Assembly: GCF_041260155.1 (NCBI RefSeq)
Contig: NC_091928.1
Span: 35,684,388 to 35,748,387 of the forward strand
Source: Ptychodera flava
Lineage: Eukaryota > Hemichordata > Enteropneusta > Ptychoderidae
DNA length: 64,000 nt
Direction: 5' to 3'
Below, piece by piece: positions 33,925-47,900 of this stretch. A program made the translations under genes and the position numbers. The first letter of the stretch is position 1; each line of letters begins with the position of its first letter. The notes beneath the pieces were generated by a model. That model saw only the letters and a program-made list of their open reading frames with translations. It was not told the origin of the DNA and did not search any database.

Positions 33925-36900
33925 AACCCCTGACCGAGATTGACCCAATGAGGTCAGGACCCGGTCACGGAACAGACCACCGAACATCAGCGCCCACGCG
34001 TCTGCTTACGCTGCAAGTCAAGCCTGGTAGGTAACTTTTGTAGTCTAGAGTTGTTGCTTTGAAATTGTCTGCAGATTCACTACACACGATGAGATTTCCT
34101 CCACAAGATTTTTGAAACGATGACTGTGTGTATCCTCAAGTATGGCTGGTCAACTGGCTGACTGAAAACTCAGACACATTCTACAGATTGGTTTGATCTT
34201 TTCATGTTACCTCTATAAGCTTACATGAACATTTGAAGTTCACTTTAATATGTGTGATTCTACATACGTTTGAGTTAAGTCGTTTTGAACTAAATGGGTG
34301 CTGTGTTCACCATTAGAAGTGAACACAGGCTCTGTTGCCTGTTTCATTACAGAAATCGTTTGACACTGTACTTTTCAGGTCAAGGTAGAATGCACCACCA
34401 GGACAGATATTTTAACTCTCAAATTTTGACAATTGCTTTCTGATCTACATCTTGTCAATTGGGGCTCACACAAAAGCTCTTGGAGTAAGACAAATGTTAG
34501 TTTTCTGAAATCGGAAGCCCATACAGTTCACACAGGATGGCGGCCATTTTGAATTTCAAATATCGGTAAATGATGGATAATTTGTTTCTCAGGGTACCAA
34601 TCTTTGTACTTTAACCCCGGACTTTTATTGTTTATTTGGTAAATGAATGGTTGACAGTTTAATTAAGGAAAGTTCGAGCAAAAGTTTAAGTCTTTAAATT
34701 TCAAGGTGCATATTACCCTAAACTCATCTTTTCACAAGAATAACAAGTGCAATTCCATGACTGGGTCAGTTTTGTAAATGCGGGAATGGTCAGATATTTA
34801 AAGTCGAAATCCAATATCTCCCATGCAAACCAATCGGTTTCCCCACATTGTAATTCTAAAAGAAAAGATTTTCATTAAGTGTCAGACGGGCTTAAAAGCT
34901 TCTGACAGAACTCTACTAAGACGTGATTTTTCAGCGAATAGATTTCAAAATCTTCGATTTATAGGTGTTTGTTGCCATCAACAAACAGCAAGTGTTTCCA
35001 TGGTATCGTATACATGTATGTGTACAGTCCAGTCGACAATTGTTTTCTTAGCTAACTATCAGTACTCTAACAGAACAAACAGCTACACTATGAGAGGTAA
35101 ATGTGTGTGTTTGATGGACATTTCTCGATGTATGATTATACAGTGACATCAAAGCATATGCCTATAAAAGAAATCATATCTATCATAGAATATGAGACAT
35201 CGATTCATGAATGTGCATAGCGAGTGATTAGGTTACGTTTACGTCAGTTTGTTCGTCGGAAGTGTTAAAATGCGGATCGCGAAATTTGTTTTTTGTAAAA
35301 AAAAGGATTTAACAGTTAATGCGCATCAATGCAGTAAAATAGTTTTCTTAATAATATTGTTACGTTCATAGAATATACATAGGAGCAAACACTGGTAGCA
35401 AGAGCGCCCAAAAACATGAATATCTCCTTGTAGGCCTAGCCCGAAGCGAGAAAGCATTCATCAAAGTGCGCCACCAACTTGACGATAGCATCGGCACTTT
35501 TCGATTTATCGAGTCTCCAAGCTGTGTCACTTATTATCTTACTCTGGGCATGGTGTGAACACCATCATTAATATAAAATGAGATATATAATGCTCTTTTT
35601 CAAAACTTTTTAGTTTTATTCTACCCTTCGGCACAGCCCCACTCGCCAAGTTTGCCTTTCAAGTTCACATTTTTGTGTGATCGCGAACAATGTTTGGGCT
35701 GCGATAATTTATCTATTTTCCCTCAAACATTACATAAACGATTATCATGTCGACTGTAGACTATTATTGAGTACTTGAGAGTGAAATAGCCACGTGTTAT
35801 TTTTACAGTTTAAAGTACGTTTATTGCTGTTTAATACTCTGTGTATGACCTTAAAACTGCCCCCTCTAGCAATATGGCGCCTGTTTGTATTATGACCATC
35901 CTTGATTCCCCTTGACGATCGGACGGGGTCTGTGGTGCACCACTGACGATATCAAGGGCGAGCGAGATTGAAATTTGGCGACAAATGGTTATGTGAAGAC
36001 TTCTGCCATACGACAATACGAAAACTTTAATGACGGTCCATTGGTCGAAAACTCAAAACTTTGATTGTTTGTTTACGAATCAATGTGCGCAAAATTTACA
36101 AAAGACGCTTGACTTATGCGTGTACAAAAACAATTTTTCTTTGAAATACTGTTTTATTATTGCAGTCGACACATTGCTTTGGATGTATTTTTTCACATTC
36201 ATGGGGCTTGGGAACTCGACCCCAAATTGGGTACAGGCTTACCCTTGGGACTTCACGCTATGAAGTACACACCCAAATTTTCCGTTTCAAGAGTCCACAT
36301 TTAAAGCCTTATAAGCTTATGCCTAGGTCAAAATTCTACATTTTCTACGAAATAATGGTACCTATATTTGGTTAAAGGTTGTTCCAGAGTCGAAAACATG
36401 GGTCAGTAGTTTGCATTTTATCACCGCGTTCATGGTCAAAACTCTACATGAGGTTAACAAAGGGCTAAAATCTCTAGTGCATATATGAATGACCTTCATT
36501 TGGCAGGACCAAATCCCTCCCCGGAACATTCATACTTCAAACGTAGCCTCCTACATCAAAATAGCGCGAAAGCTCTGTGCCATACAAATACTCTCTTAAG
36601 TTGTACTTTAAATAATTACTATGGCGATACAGATAAATATTGGCACAATCACTAACACACCCGCGATCATTCAACGTGTGACTTATTCTGATTTATTTAT
36701 GACACACTTTATCAAACAAGTATCGACCTGCGTAGATTCCATTACAGTTCTGATCACTGCTTTGGCGCTACTTAGATGAAACACAGGGTATGGCAAGCAA
36801 TATTCGTCTAGAAGTTATGAATATGAACAACAAATGTCATGCAATAACCTTTCATTCATTATACATGCCTTACCTGTGTCTAGTGTATGCCTATTACTTT

Positions 36901-36990
36901 ACCCTAGCTATCTCAGTATACTATTTCAAGTCCATATCTGTTAATTGTCCTACCTAATCCCCTTCATTAATTTGTTCTTCCGATCACCAA
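33925..36990. other. Intergenic, no gene recognised
   Basis: No supported gene. The segment 34600-34730 shares an old dispersed repeat with 14350-14515. A CpG-richer block at 35870-36010 could be regulatory, but nothing ties it to a gene. Confidence 0.3.
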
Positions 36991-36997
36991 CGTAGGA

Positions 36998-37065
36998 GCT
37001 TATCGCCCTGACCAAATAACTCGTTAGCAGCTCTGATAACGAGTTATTTGGTCAGGGCGATAAGC
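36998..37065. repeat. 68-bp hairpin with perfect 29-bp arms
   Basis: Arms 36998-37026 and 37037-37065 (gcttatcgccctgaccaaat and complement) are perfect around a 10-base loop. It sits about 250 bp upstream of the second hydrolase copy. Confidence 0.8.
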
Positions 37066-37313
37066 CCCCACGTGAATGGAACGGGTTGTGGTTTGATGCC
37101 ATGATGTCGCTTCTCATCCATGTTAGTGAATGTTCACCTACCTCGTCAACCACCTTTGGAGTCATATTTTGATCAATATTGCTACAAAGATAATTCCCCA
37201 GGATTAACATATAAGCTTTTTTAAAAACTTTTGATAATATTCACGTTGATGTTCTTCCTCTTTCAAATATAGAAACTACTACTACCGTTACAAACGAATC
37301 TGTCGACAACAAA

Positions 37314-38137
37314 ATGGCTACCGGAAAGCTACCAGAGCCGGACAAAATCTTGGAAGAAGTTCAAGCTCGGGGAGAAGACATTGAGATCACCTCTGACCTT
37401 AAGGCTTATCTAAGTCGTCCCCTGGGAAATTTAAAGCTGAAGGGAGCTCTCATACTAATGTCGGATATGTCTGGATACAGTACATCGACAAGTCGACTCT
37501 TGGCTGACAGCATAGCCGAAAAGGGTTACACCATACTCATGCCCAATTTCTTTCGAAACAATCCGTGGAACCAACATTCTGGTGTTAATCCACTAGACCC
37601 GACCAAACCAAGCATGTTCTCTGATCCGTATGAGGAGTGGTTGGCCAGTCATCCACAGGACCGAGTTGATGGAGACATGGACGCTTCGCTGGACTATCTG
37701 CAGCAGAATTTGTCTGTCTCTTCTGTGAGTGTCATCGGCTTCTGTTGGGGAGGATTTCAAGTTATGTTGGCCAGTGGCAAATACGCCGACAAGTTCAGAG
37801 CAGCGGTAGGTTTCTATGCTGTAAAGATCGCTCCTAATATGGTGGAAATCGCCCTCGCGATGAATACCCCGACTCTACTGATGTTTGGTGAACTTGATAA
37901 GATAATGCCCTTGGACACAATATCTGAGATGGAAAATGCTGTGAGAGAAGCCAATCGCCTGACGATCGGTGCATCAGGAGATAACTCCAAGTTGGACGGG
38001 CCTGCTGTGAAAATAAAAGTGTTTAAAGGTGTAGGCCACGCCTTCGCTCACCGAGGGACAGATCTGATCCAGTTGTTATGAAGGCTAGCACAGAAGCTTT
38101 CAAAGATATGTATGAATGGCTTGACAACTACATGTGA
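37314..38137 (+). pseudogene. Dienelactone hydrolase family (CMBL-like) copy 2, frameshift near the C-terminus
   Basis: Tandem paralogue of the copy at 29563, clearly similar along its length. The ATG at 37314 lies 41 bases after a candidate acceptor (caaatatag, ending 37272). The triad is Cys144 in VIGFCWGG, Asp195 in GELDKIMP and His242 in GVGHAFAHRG. The segment that is DIFGYAFP in copy 1 is DMSGYSTS here, next to the expected active-site cleft, so substrate use may differ. After HRG one base is missing (near 38053-38055). The open frame then ends at 38081 with a short wrong tail, while the next frame gives DRSDPVVMKASTEAF and YEWLDNYM with TGA at 38135-38137. Restored length is 274 aa. 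An attaaa polyadenylation-type hexamer lies at 38198. Only the last 28 or so residues are affected, so even the shifted product keeps the triad. Confidence 0.85.
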
Positions 38138-38139
38138 AT

Positions 38140-38690
38140 ATTTTTCATGATTTTACAACTTTAGAGAAAAGAAGTTACCATGTATATTGCTGCGATTATT
38201 AAATGTACTTTTGTCATGCACATTATGTAGCTTATGATTCATTCAAGTCGATATGTTTAGGGACAGCATTAACAACCATTTTTGATATATTGCAGACGGG
38301 CTTGCGCTAATGTATATCGAAATTACACACATCAAGGGAATATGTATAATAATGCCACAATTGACTAGCGATACAGTACTACATGTTGCAGAGGTTTCGT
38401 GTTTACTTTGGACTCTAATGCGATTGTTGCCTTCGTATCGAAGAGAATGTTATTAAAGACAATGTTATCGTTTTTGGAGCATTATGCGCAGACGTGTGGC
38501 TCCTACACGAACGAATGAACATAGTCATTTAGTTGTTTACGATCCAGGATGATCTCAGCGGTGAATCTCCAGGGATAGCTCGGTTCCCGCTTTTTGTTTC
38601 TAAAAGTTGAAGATAATTATTTCTAATACCGTTTGTCAGTAGAAGAACGGTGGAAATCTCGGGAAGATCGAGATAGAGATGCCCACTGTT
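38140..38690. other. 3' flank of hydrolase copy 2
   Basis: Contains the probable 3'UTR and polyadenylation signal. No other feature seen before the segmental duplication begins. Confidence 0.4.
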
Positions 38691-39954
38691 TGTTTTCAGA
38701 AAGATCTGATCATAAAACGTTCTCATTCAGAAATCGTGGGCATTATTGCTTCAGAATGCCTGCAGGGAATTTTCAGAAGATATCATGGTAATGTGATATG
38801 AATGATAGTAGCAATGGGAGGCTATGGCTACAACACCTAGTGTTTGAATTCCGTAAAATTGTAAAGAGGAAATGATAAATTAAAATTAAGATAGCCAGAA
38901 ATCTGCTTCGTTGATATTTGTGTTTTTAACCCTCCGCAAGGTAAGTCGATTTATTTTGACTATGGGCATATTAGTGTTATCCGACTGGTATAATATCAAT
39001 AGTTCGCAGTAATAGATTGAACACAATAAATCAGACCACCCTTTGTTCTCCTCTTCGTTTTACGATGCCTTCACTTCATTAAGAGAACACAATGCGCAGA
39101 TCACAAATGCGAGAGGGGTTTCATGACTAATCTCCTTAATGAACAATGGCAACAATCGTCTTATTTCTCGAATCGTATCAGGGGCCTATAGTTAGACAAA
39201 CGTGAAAGTAGTTAAACGAAAAGAGATAGTGCATATAATAAAATTTTTAGTATGAGGGCTACTATTTACGGCGATGGTAAAATTCCTGGCACCGTCTACT
39301 TTCAGGTCTAAATGGAAGCCACGTTGGAGACTTTTTCCCTGATTGGCTTCCCGCAGAGTGTAAAATACCATGTTCTGATTGCAATTTGAAAGAAACACTG
39401 GTTGTTATTAAATACTCAGTAATTTCATTTTGAAAGTGAATTCAGACAAAATGTACCCGCTGCACAGCGCGTTCTATTTCAATATGCCGTAGCGATGCCG
39501 TGGAAACAATGATTTTAGAACCTTTTAAATGACTTCAGATGAAGAAAATTAATAGCGGTGGCATTCACACTGTGCCTTTCAGCATATAGTTTGGTAGACA
39601 TCTAACCATTTGAGTCATACTTAATACACAATTTATATCTAGAGAAATGGCGATTCGGTTTTTCTCATACATCGTCTTGTCATTCAGATTGTGCTCTGTC
39701 TGGCAAAGTCGTTTAACTGTAATCATTGCTAACCCATGGTTTTCAAAACTTAGCTACACATTACAATGTAATTTGCTGTTTCGTCTACCTGGTCAGTGTA
39801 TGTAGCCTTGAAATGTATTCTACCATCTAACGATTTCCAAATGTAGATCTATTTCTCGTTATGAAACAAATTTAACACCCGTGTAACCTTACGACAAGAG
39901 TACAGTATTTTTTTCTTCATTGTTTCCCTGAGTGACACCTTATGATACCAATGT

Positions 39955-40210
39955 CTCTCGGCTTATGGTGTGAATGTCCTTCATCTTAAATATGGCGCAT
40001 ATGTCTCACACCTTATGGTTTGTGAGTCTTTCAAGTCAACTTATGGTGTCTGTGTCTATCAACTTATGGCAAGCATGTCTCTCAGCCTATGATGTGTATG
40101 TCTCTAAGCTTATGGTGTGTATGTCTCTTAACTTATGGTGTGTGTCTTTCTCAGTTTATGGTGTGTAAGCCTCAAAACCTATGGTGTGTTTGTCTCTCAG
40201 CCTAGGTATG
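39955..40210 (+). repeat. 23-bp minisatellite, unit A
   Basis: Degenerate units of the type ctcagcttatggtgtgtatg. The equivalent array in unit B (58330-58795) is longer and cleaner. Confidence 0.8.
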
Positions 40211-41275
40211 TATATCTATCATCTTCTATTTGACATCTTGGGGCATGTGATTCATATACGATGATTTTCTAGAAGCACGGTCAATTCGCATCAAAACCAG
40301 TGAGACAGAGATGGAACGAAGACTGGAGATGTAATGCAAAAGGTTGTAGTGAGAATTGGAACTATTGTTGCTAAATACAACCAAAAAACGGGTAGGTAGC
40401 ATTTCCCCAAAAAAGATGGTAGATGTTTTCAAAAATATTAACGGTACACAATTAAATACGCTTCTACCTTATAATTGAAAGATGACCAAAAACCAAATTG
40501 CAAGCAAAAATAAATGTTCGCTTTGACAAGTTAATTGAGACTATTTAAGCGACACAATAACGTCAATAAAAGGGTATTATGATTGTTGTGTGTATGAAGC
40601 ATATGGTATAAGCTGCTGCATGAATGGTGTTTCATCTGCCAATTACAGAGACCAAGTTTCAACAAGAGAAACGAATGTTTCTATCATATCTTGGTGATTA
40701 ATTTGCTTCGTGTCTACTCTTATTTCACTTAAGAATATCAAGTAGAGAAAAGAAAATTACCTTTCTGCTGACGTCATTTATGAAGTCAACCGCGATGTCA
40801 TACGTGACTATGAAGTCACATATTACGAAAGATAAGTACCTTTACTGCGCTGAAAAAAATGCAGGTGCATTAAGTGCCCGGTTTCAAATTGAATAAAGGT
40901 GTAATAGATTGTACACATTACATCCTTGTATTACATACAATATATGCATTTTCGACAATGGTGTCGACAGTAGTTGTGTTTCAATGGAAAGATACAACAG
41001 GTGAGTGATAACCTTGATGTATTAAGCATCGTTTATGTCTGTCGGTAAAACACAGTGTATTGTTCTAATCCAAATATCTTGCTTATATGCTTGGTATTGC
41101 ACTTGCAAATAACACTGCAACGTGTGTGTGTATAGGGGGGGTTATATGTGTGTGTGTATGTGCGCGTGCGCAAGTGAGTGTAATACTCGACGGTATTTTT
41201 GACAGGTGAATGCTTTTCTCTCAGTGTCATCAAGATAAGTACACTGTCACACATTGATACATAGATACATGCATA

Positions 41276-41428
41276 AATACGTACATACATACATACATAC
41301 ATACATACATACATACATACATACATACATACATACATACATACATACATACATACATACATACATACATACATGCATGCATGCATGCATGCATGCATGC
41401 ATGCATGCATGCATGCATGCATGCATGA
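41276..41428 (+). repeat. CATA then CATG microsatellite, unit A
   Basis: Long (cata)n changing into (catg)n. Frames with YIHT or MYVC repeats across it are artefacts. It lies about 90 bp upstream of the promoter of OATP copy A. Confidence 0.95.
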
Positions 41429-41498
41429 ATGAATATATACATACGAAAGCATTCTGATCGCTTTGATTGGAGGTTGCAGAGACACGTCGGTTTGTGGA

Positions 41499-41523
41499 CA
41501 CGTGACTACATTAGGATTAAATA
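41499..41523 (+). promoter_or_regulatory. Core promoter of OATP copy A: E-box and TATA-like box
   Basis: CACGTG at 41499-41504 is followed by ATTAAATA at 41516-41523. The same pair lies at 60229-60253 in copy B with a better ATATAAAA. Conserved sequence continues through gttcctgctct and tgtgtgcgtgga to a donor at 41632 (gtgagc), and the acceptor cccaacag ends at 41885, giving a 254-bp 5'UTR intron before the ATG. Confidence 0.55.
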
Positions 41524-41936
41524 GCGGCCCTGTACTGTTCCTGCTCTAATGTGTGCGTGGAAGAGGATACATTTCGACATCTGCTGTCCTTCTATAAGCC
41601 GCTCATACCTAAGCAAAGGGCCTTGACGTCGGTGAGCTTTAGAGATTGTTGAGAACACGAAATCCTTTTTCGGTTTCGTTGTTCATTCAGCATTATGAAT
41701 TTTAAGGTTTACATGATCTTCGTGGCTCGTATGAAATCATACGGACGTTTCACTATTCCAGCTTACCATGCATCTGCTGCATCTATCTGTACAAAGTTTA
41801 TTACGAATGTAGAATCTGCAGTAACGACAAAAACGGTTTGGTTTTTAGCCATTTTAATGCTATACATTCTCCTTTCTCCCAACAGCGTACATGTGAGACA
41901 TTATATTGTGGCTTTTTAATACGAAGGATTTTTAAA

Positions 41937-44900
41937 ATGGCAGACACCGACTTAGGGTCTTTGAAACAACCTGGTCCTGCGCTGAAGACCAAGAGTAGTG
42001 GTGCTGACTCCAATTCCGGAGCCGGCAATTTTATAACCTTTTGTCGCCAAAGATTGGCTTCGGTCAATTTTGTGTTTCTCGTGTTGATCCTGAATACTTT
42101 CACTTTAACCGTCGAACTTAGTTTTACTTACATTAGCATCACCAGCATTCAGAAACGGTACGGCCTGTCGAGTAGATTTATCGGGCTGACAGAGACACTG
42201 CAAGAAATCACCGACATAACTTCTGTCATTTTCATCACCTACTTCGGCGGCAGGCCCAACAGCCACAAACCGCGTTGGATTGCGACGGCGTTTCTCGTAT
42301 GCTCTCTAGCTTTCTTCACCAAGGCCCTCACCCAGTTCGTGTCGACACCTTACAACTACGATAACTCCCAGCTTCCCGCGAATTTCCATGAGGTAAAGTT
42401 TCCAGACGTGTGCGTCGAGCAGAATGCGACTCAATACCTGCAAGACGTTGATGACATTTTACTGTCAAACACCACTGAGTGCCAGAGTACGCTGGCATCG
42501 TCACTGGTACCAAAGGGTTCAGAGCCGGTAATTCTCATTTTAGTGGCTTCTATATTGCAAGGCGCAGGCAGAAAGGCGGGTTACGCGCTCGGTGTACCGT
42601 ATATTGACGACAACGTATCGAAAAACAAGTCACCTATGTACATCGGTGAGCAAGCACTACACATATTCTATAAAGTATTGGGTATATTAGCTTCCGAACA
42701 TTGTGCTATCTTTTTCGCCAAGGCGATATCACCTTTTCCTGAATATAAGCTTTCATATGATTTGTTGCCCTAATGTGCAAGTGTCATATCATCAGAAAGA
42801 AGCTGTAACTGACGACGAATGATGATGTAGAACTTGAACTTTTTTATTGAATACGGAACCATTTCTACGCCTTACGGCCAGCCGCTGATACACCAGTCCG
42901 TGAGACTGCGTGAGTTGGTCTTTGTTGGTTTCACTGTGAGTTATAGTGTGCATGATCCTGATCGAGAGGAACTGTGCGTGATTTATCGCCTCCATGAACG
43001 CTATGTATCGAGAGCGTGAAACATTGATTTTCTGTGCGTCAATTAGGAAGAGTATGACGCAAGTATATATTTATAGTATATTTGCTGCATGTAGCACACT
43101 CGCAATGGCAGTCTTCTGCATGTCTGAAATATTGGATTGCTGGCTGGAGGGACAGATGAATGGATGGATGGATGGATGGATGAATGAATGAATGAATGAA
43201 TAAATAAATAAATAAATGTAAGGATAGCTGGATGGATGGATGGATGGATGAACATAGGTGTGTACATTTCAATTTTCATATTTCCTATCTTATATGCCAG
43301 GAACACGGAAAAGTCTACTTTTACATTTTCAGGAACTCTGCACGCCGTAAATTTCATTGGTCCTATAGTAGGTATGCCATTGTCGGTGCAATTCATAAAA
43401 CGATACGTGGACTTCTATCGAGTGGACCAAACAACGCTCGACATCGATCAACGTGATCCACGCTGGGTTGGTGCCTGGTGGATGGGCTACCTGCTACTTG
43501 GATGTCTCATGTGCATCTTCGCTTTGTTGATGTTCCTCGCGCCAAAGCAGATTCCGAGCAACCGAAAACCGACACAGGACGAACAAGGTGACGGCGAAGA
43601 GACATTAAACACAGCAAGAAACCGCCGAGTTAAAGAAATGGTGGGAAGACAGAGTATTGCACGAAATCTGAAAGGTAAGCTCACGTGATCAAGGAAAGGA
43701 AAATTCGAAAATCAAGTTCGTCCCTGAGCATTTAAGATGAAATGTCAAATAAGTGAGAGGAGTGCCTTTTGCTGTCAAAATTTAGGGAAACACTGTAAGA
43801 ATAAAATCTTAAACATTTCGGGCTGGATGAGGGCCACTGTAATCTTCTAATTTATACTTCTCCAAAGCAAGCAAAATTTCAGTTGACATAACGAAGTGTC
43901 TAGGGCAATTTCTCGTAATTTGTACTAACGTTTATGAGTATAAGACAGGATATCTTTTTAATGTGTGTACGATAAAGATGTACCTGTGAAACTGTTTCTC
44001 AACCTTTATTTATCTGGCACGTTTAATTCCATATGGCTCATTTTGATTCTTCCGATCGGAAGCTACTTCAAATCAGAAGTTATAGTTTTCCAGGCTCCCT
44101 TTCACTTCCAAAGACGTCTCTCCTCTAGATATGTCTTTGAAGGCAACATAGTATCAAAGATTAGTTATCTATGTTCTAACAATCAAATTCCCATGTACTC
44201 AAACTTTACAGTATGTATACAAAATACTGAAAGCAGGAACAATCAAAGGAATGAGAGAGAGACAGACGAAGCAAGAGAAACAGAGAAAGACTATGGGGCA
44301 GGTACAGACAGAGAATCAGAGAGTGCCATAGAGTGAAAGATGAGACAGCCAGACAGTGGCACAGAGACAGGGAGGCGGGGAGAGACAAACATACATAATA
44401 GGGCAGTTAGAGCGTAGAAAGACAAACTCAATGACTGACTGACCAACTGACAGTCGAAGACAGACGGACAGAAACAGAGAGAAACAGAGAGGCTGACAGA
44501 CTGACAGATAGGTGGAAGAAAAGAGGTGGTTGGAAAGAGATTTACGTTCTTCAGTAGTGTATTCGTTAAACGCCAACTACAGTCATAGGGCAAATATGTT
44601 AGATTCAGTAAAAACAGTTTGGTGTTGAATAAGAACTCGTTTAAACCTTACAGCAGATTTAATAATATTGAAAGCAAACATGTCGCACGTTGAATCAAAG
44701 ATAATAGAATAGAAAAATTGCTTATTTCCCTGTTCGGCAGAGTAAGAATCAACCAACTCTTTTTCATAGATTTACCAAGAGTGATGCGAAGACTTGCATC
44801 CAATCGGACGTTGGTAGCCATTGTGCTCGGCAACACGGCTTTCTTTGCCAATGTCGGTGTTGCTATGTTTCATCCAAAGTATCTTGAAGAACAGTTTCGC

Positions 44901-47900
44901 ATCACAGCAGCGCAGTCAGGAATGTTTGTAGGCAAGTAATTCAGTAATTTTTGTTTTTGGTATGTCTTGGTAAATTATAAAAACAAAGTATATGACGTTG
45001 GTAAAAGATAATGTAATGTTTCCAAAGGAGTTTCACGTGTTTGGTAATTCGCTCCGGGCGCATGTAGAGCAACGGTGCAATACCATGCATGCATAGCCAT
45101 CAATTATTGAACGAGGAGGGAGTTGGGGTGAACACCAACCCTAAATCACACGGTTAACTCGTGTAAGTCAAAGACGATAACTGATATTGATACACATTGA
45201 GGAACAATATAGTGTTTGACATTCGTTAAAGTGCTGAACAACTACCTTTAATTTCTTGAAGTTTTAAATGTGTTTCTACCGACGTTTGCTGGCTTTCTGA
45301 TCGGCGGTTTTGTTCTGAAACGCTGGAAGCCAAGCCTCAAGAAGATGGCTGTCTGCTTGGTGGTTCTGGATCTTGTTGTCTTCTGTTTTCCCTTCATCAA
45401 GATGACACTCGGATGTCAGAACGACAGGATCGCTGGGGTGACAGTGCCATACCATAGGTAATAGCGATCATATCCATCCGTAATCAAAACACCTTTGGTG
45501 AAAAGTAACATTACATCGCCCTTCTAAAAAGACAAATACAGCATAGCACATCATTGTATGCCAAATGCAGATTTTTTATCCACTCCCCAAAGCAATTTGA
45601 ATCACACATTATTTAGCTTTTTAACATAGCCTGTATGTAAAATTCACTGCTATTATTTGCATCAGTGTTCTGGTCCGGACCAAAATTCTGTTGCCAACAA
45701 TAACAATGCAGTTTATACAACGACAACCTGATCATACAAGCTGGATAAAGTGAGTTCCTACTTACGTTTTGGAGTACAAGAAGAAGACGACGTTGACAGC
45801 AAAGACAAAAATAGGGGGAAAAATCATCAACGGTTACAGCTACTGAGCCTTTAAATCCATAACGTAAACGCATTCCTGGTTGGAAAACGCTTGAAAATAA
45901 TGATAGGTGTAAATATACTTACTCAAATTATGTATTACGAAGCATCACAGAAAATAACACAAATATCCCTATGCCATTGACAGTGGTGTAATAAAAATAG
46001 TCGTGAAACAATAAAATGCATCTTACAGTTAATGTGTCGTTTTAGATGGTGGCTTGTATTTATGTTTATCTTTTACCAATTGGAGGCATCCGCTCATTTC
46101 AAATGTTTGCAAAGATATCGGTAAAATCCACGGCACATTGTAACAGAAAATGAATGTATTTCCTGTTCTTCTTCTCCAGCACGGCATCGAAACCAAATTT
46201 TCATACACAAATGGATCTCGGTTCGACATGTAATTCCCGATGCGCATGTACAGAACGATACAGCCCTGTTTGCGGCTCTGATGACGTTACATACTACTCG
46301 GCTTGCCACGCTGGTTGCACGGTTTCCAACATTAATAAGGTAAGTCATTTTTAACCATCCAAACACTGTCATGCAATTTATTAAGCCTGTGATAGCTTCC
46401 CCGTTCAGGACAGCATATCATGGCAAGTTTGGAGACTCGACATAACTTCATCAACGACTACGGAATTCAATCAATAAATGGAAAATAATATACACTGTAT
46501 CAATCGAGACAGTTTTCAAAAACGAATTCAATGTAAGATACAATCTTCTGAAAGAGATTGACTTAAAAGTTGACATACTGAATGCTTTTGAGAGAACTAA
46601 CAAATTAATGTTAACAGCAGACTTGTTGTAAATGTAGAGTTTCCCCATCAGTCGTAATGATATTTTACAAAAAAGGTAAAAAATCATATATTAATACACT
46701 GAATGACGTGCAATAGTTCACTGCTGCCTGAATTTGTATAAAGTGTTTTAATTTATGGTAATCATTAAAAAAGGTTTAAACAAAAATTCATTTTTAAAAC
46801 ACCTTCACGATCTCGGAAACACAAACTGTGAATATGTCTGAGCATTTCGTGCTAGTAGAGACGTTAATAAAGCAAACTTGTTTCAAACAATCGCAGGTCT
46901 AGATGTTGCAATGTATATCCTGTGAATTACTCTTTTATCTGTTCTACGATGACTCTAAATCGACCATTTTCTCCAATGTGAATTATTTTCATGTCTTTAC
47001 TCATGTTCTTGTAAGACTTTCGAAGAGTGTGGGTGCGTTGGAAAGCATAGAAACCTGACCGAGAACGTTAAGGAAAGAATTGCTTCAAGAGGAACATGTT
47101 CGAAGCCATGTGAACGAGACCTGTTAATATTCACCATTCTGTCGGGGATTTTCGGAACTCTGTTGGCAATGGTTGTTATCTTAAATGTGATGATAATTCT
47201 CCGGTAAGTACGATCAGTGCTGTTTGGAAGGGGTCTAATGATGCAAAGGGTCGTATTGCTTGGCTACACACCACAGTTAAAAATCATGTGAATATAAAGA
47301 GTAGTGTACTGCAGGAAAATTTTGTTTCCCTAAAATGACCATCAAGTTTGGTTTACTTTGAGGACAAAATTTCAACAAACTGCCAAGAACTGTGATGCTT
47401 AACTGTGTATATTTGAATGTTGCATTCGACTTCATTATATCATTTGGTAAGTAACAAAGTGTTCCCTTCCTCCATATCGGGAAATTAATCGACATCACGG
47501 GTTTCATGGTAACGAAAATATAATACTCACGCAAGTAAGACAGAAATCATGGATTCTTCTTGTTTTCAAATTCACAGGTGCGTATCTCCAACGGATAAAC
47601 CATACGCGTTGGGATTCAGAGCTGTCGTCACTCAATTATTCGGTAGGCAAATTATCAATACTTAGGAACATTCAATAAATCAACATCATCACGTTTTGAA
47701 TTCTCAGTAATTGGAAGCGTTTGATTACATCTTAGACATACCTTAGGGATGGCATATGTTTCAATGTTGCATGGATCTGCATTTAGGCCGTTTCAATAAA
47801 TTACATGATTTTTTTAATCTATTGCACAGACGCCACATTCGAATAAAATGCCCCGGCCCTTTAAAACAGCCCGGCGTTTGATCTCTGCAGTTTTCTTTAC

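Noticed and set aside
34530-34560. Possible YY1-type promoter site (ggatggcggccattttg)
   Set aside because: A single site without a nearby transcript start, exon or CpG-rich context.
41230-41501. Long frames of MYVC or YIHT repeats on both strands
   Set aside because: Pure translation of the CATA/CATG microsatellite. Open in all frames because the repeat lacks stops.
43039-43396. SIHPSIH-type frames opposite OATP intron 1
   Set aside because: Translation of the (gatg)n/(aatg)n microsatellite. The same happens at 61393-61838.
44206-44593. Serine/leucine-rich minus-strand frames in OATP intron 2
   Set aside because: Complement of the GACA/GAGA-rich tract, not protein-like.
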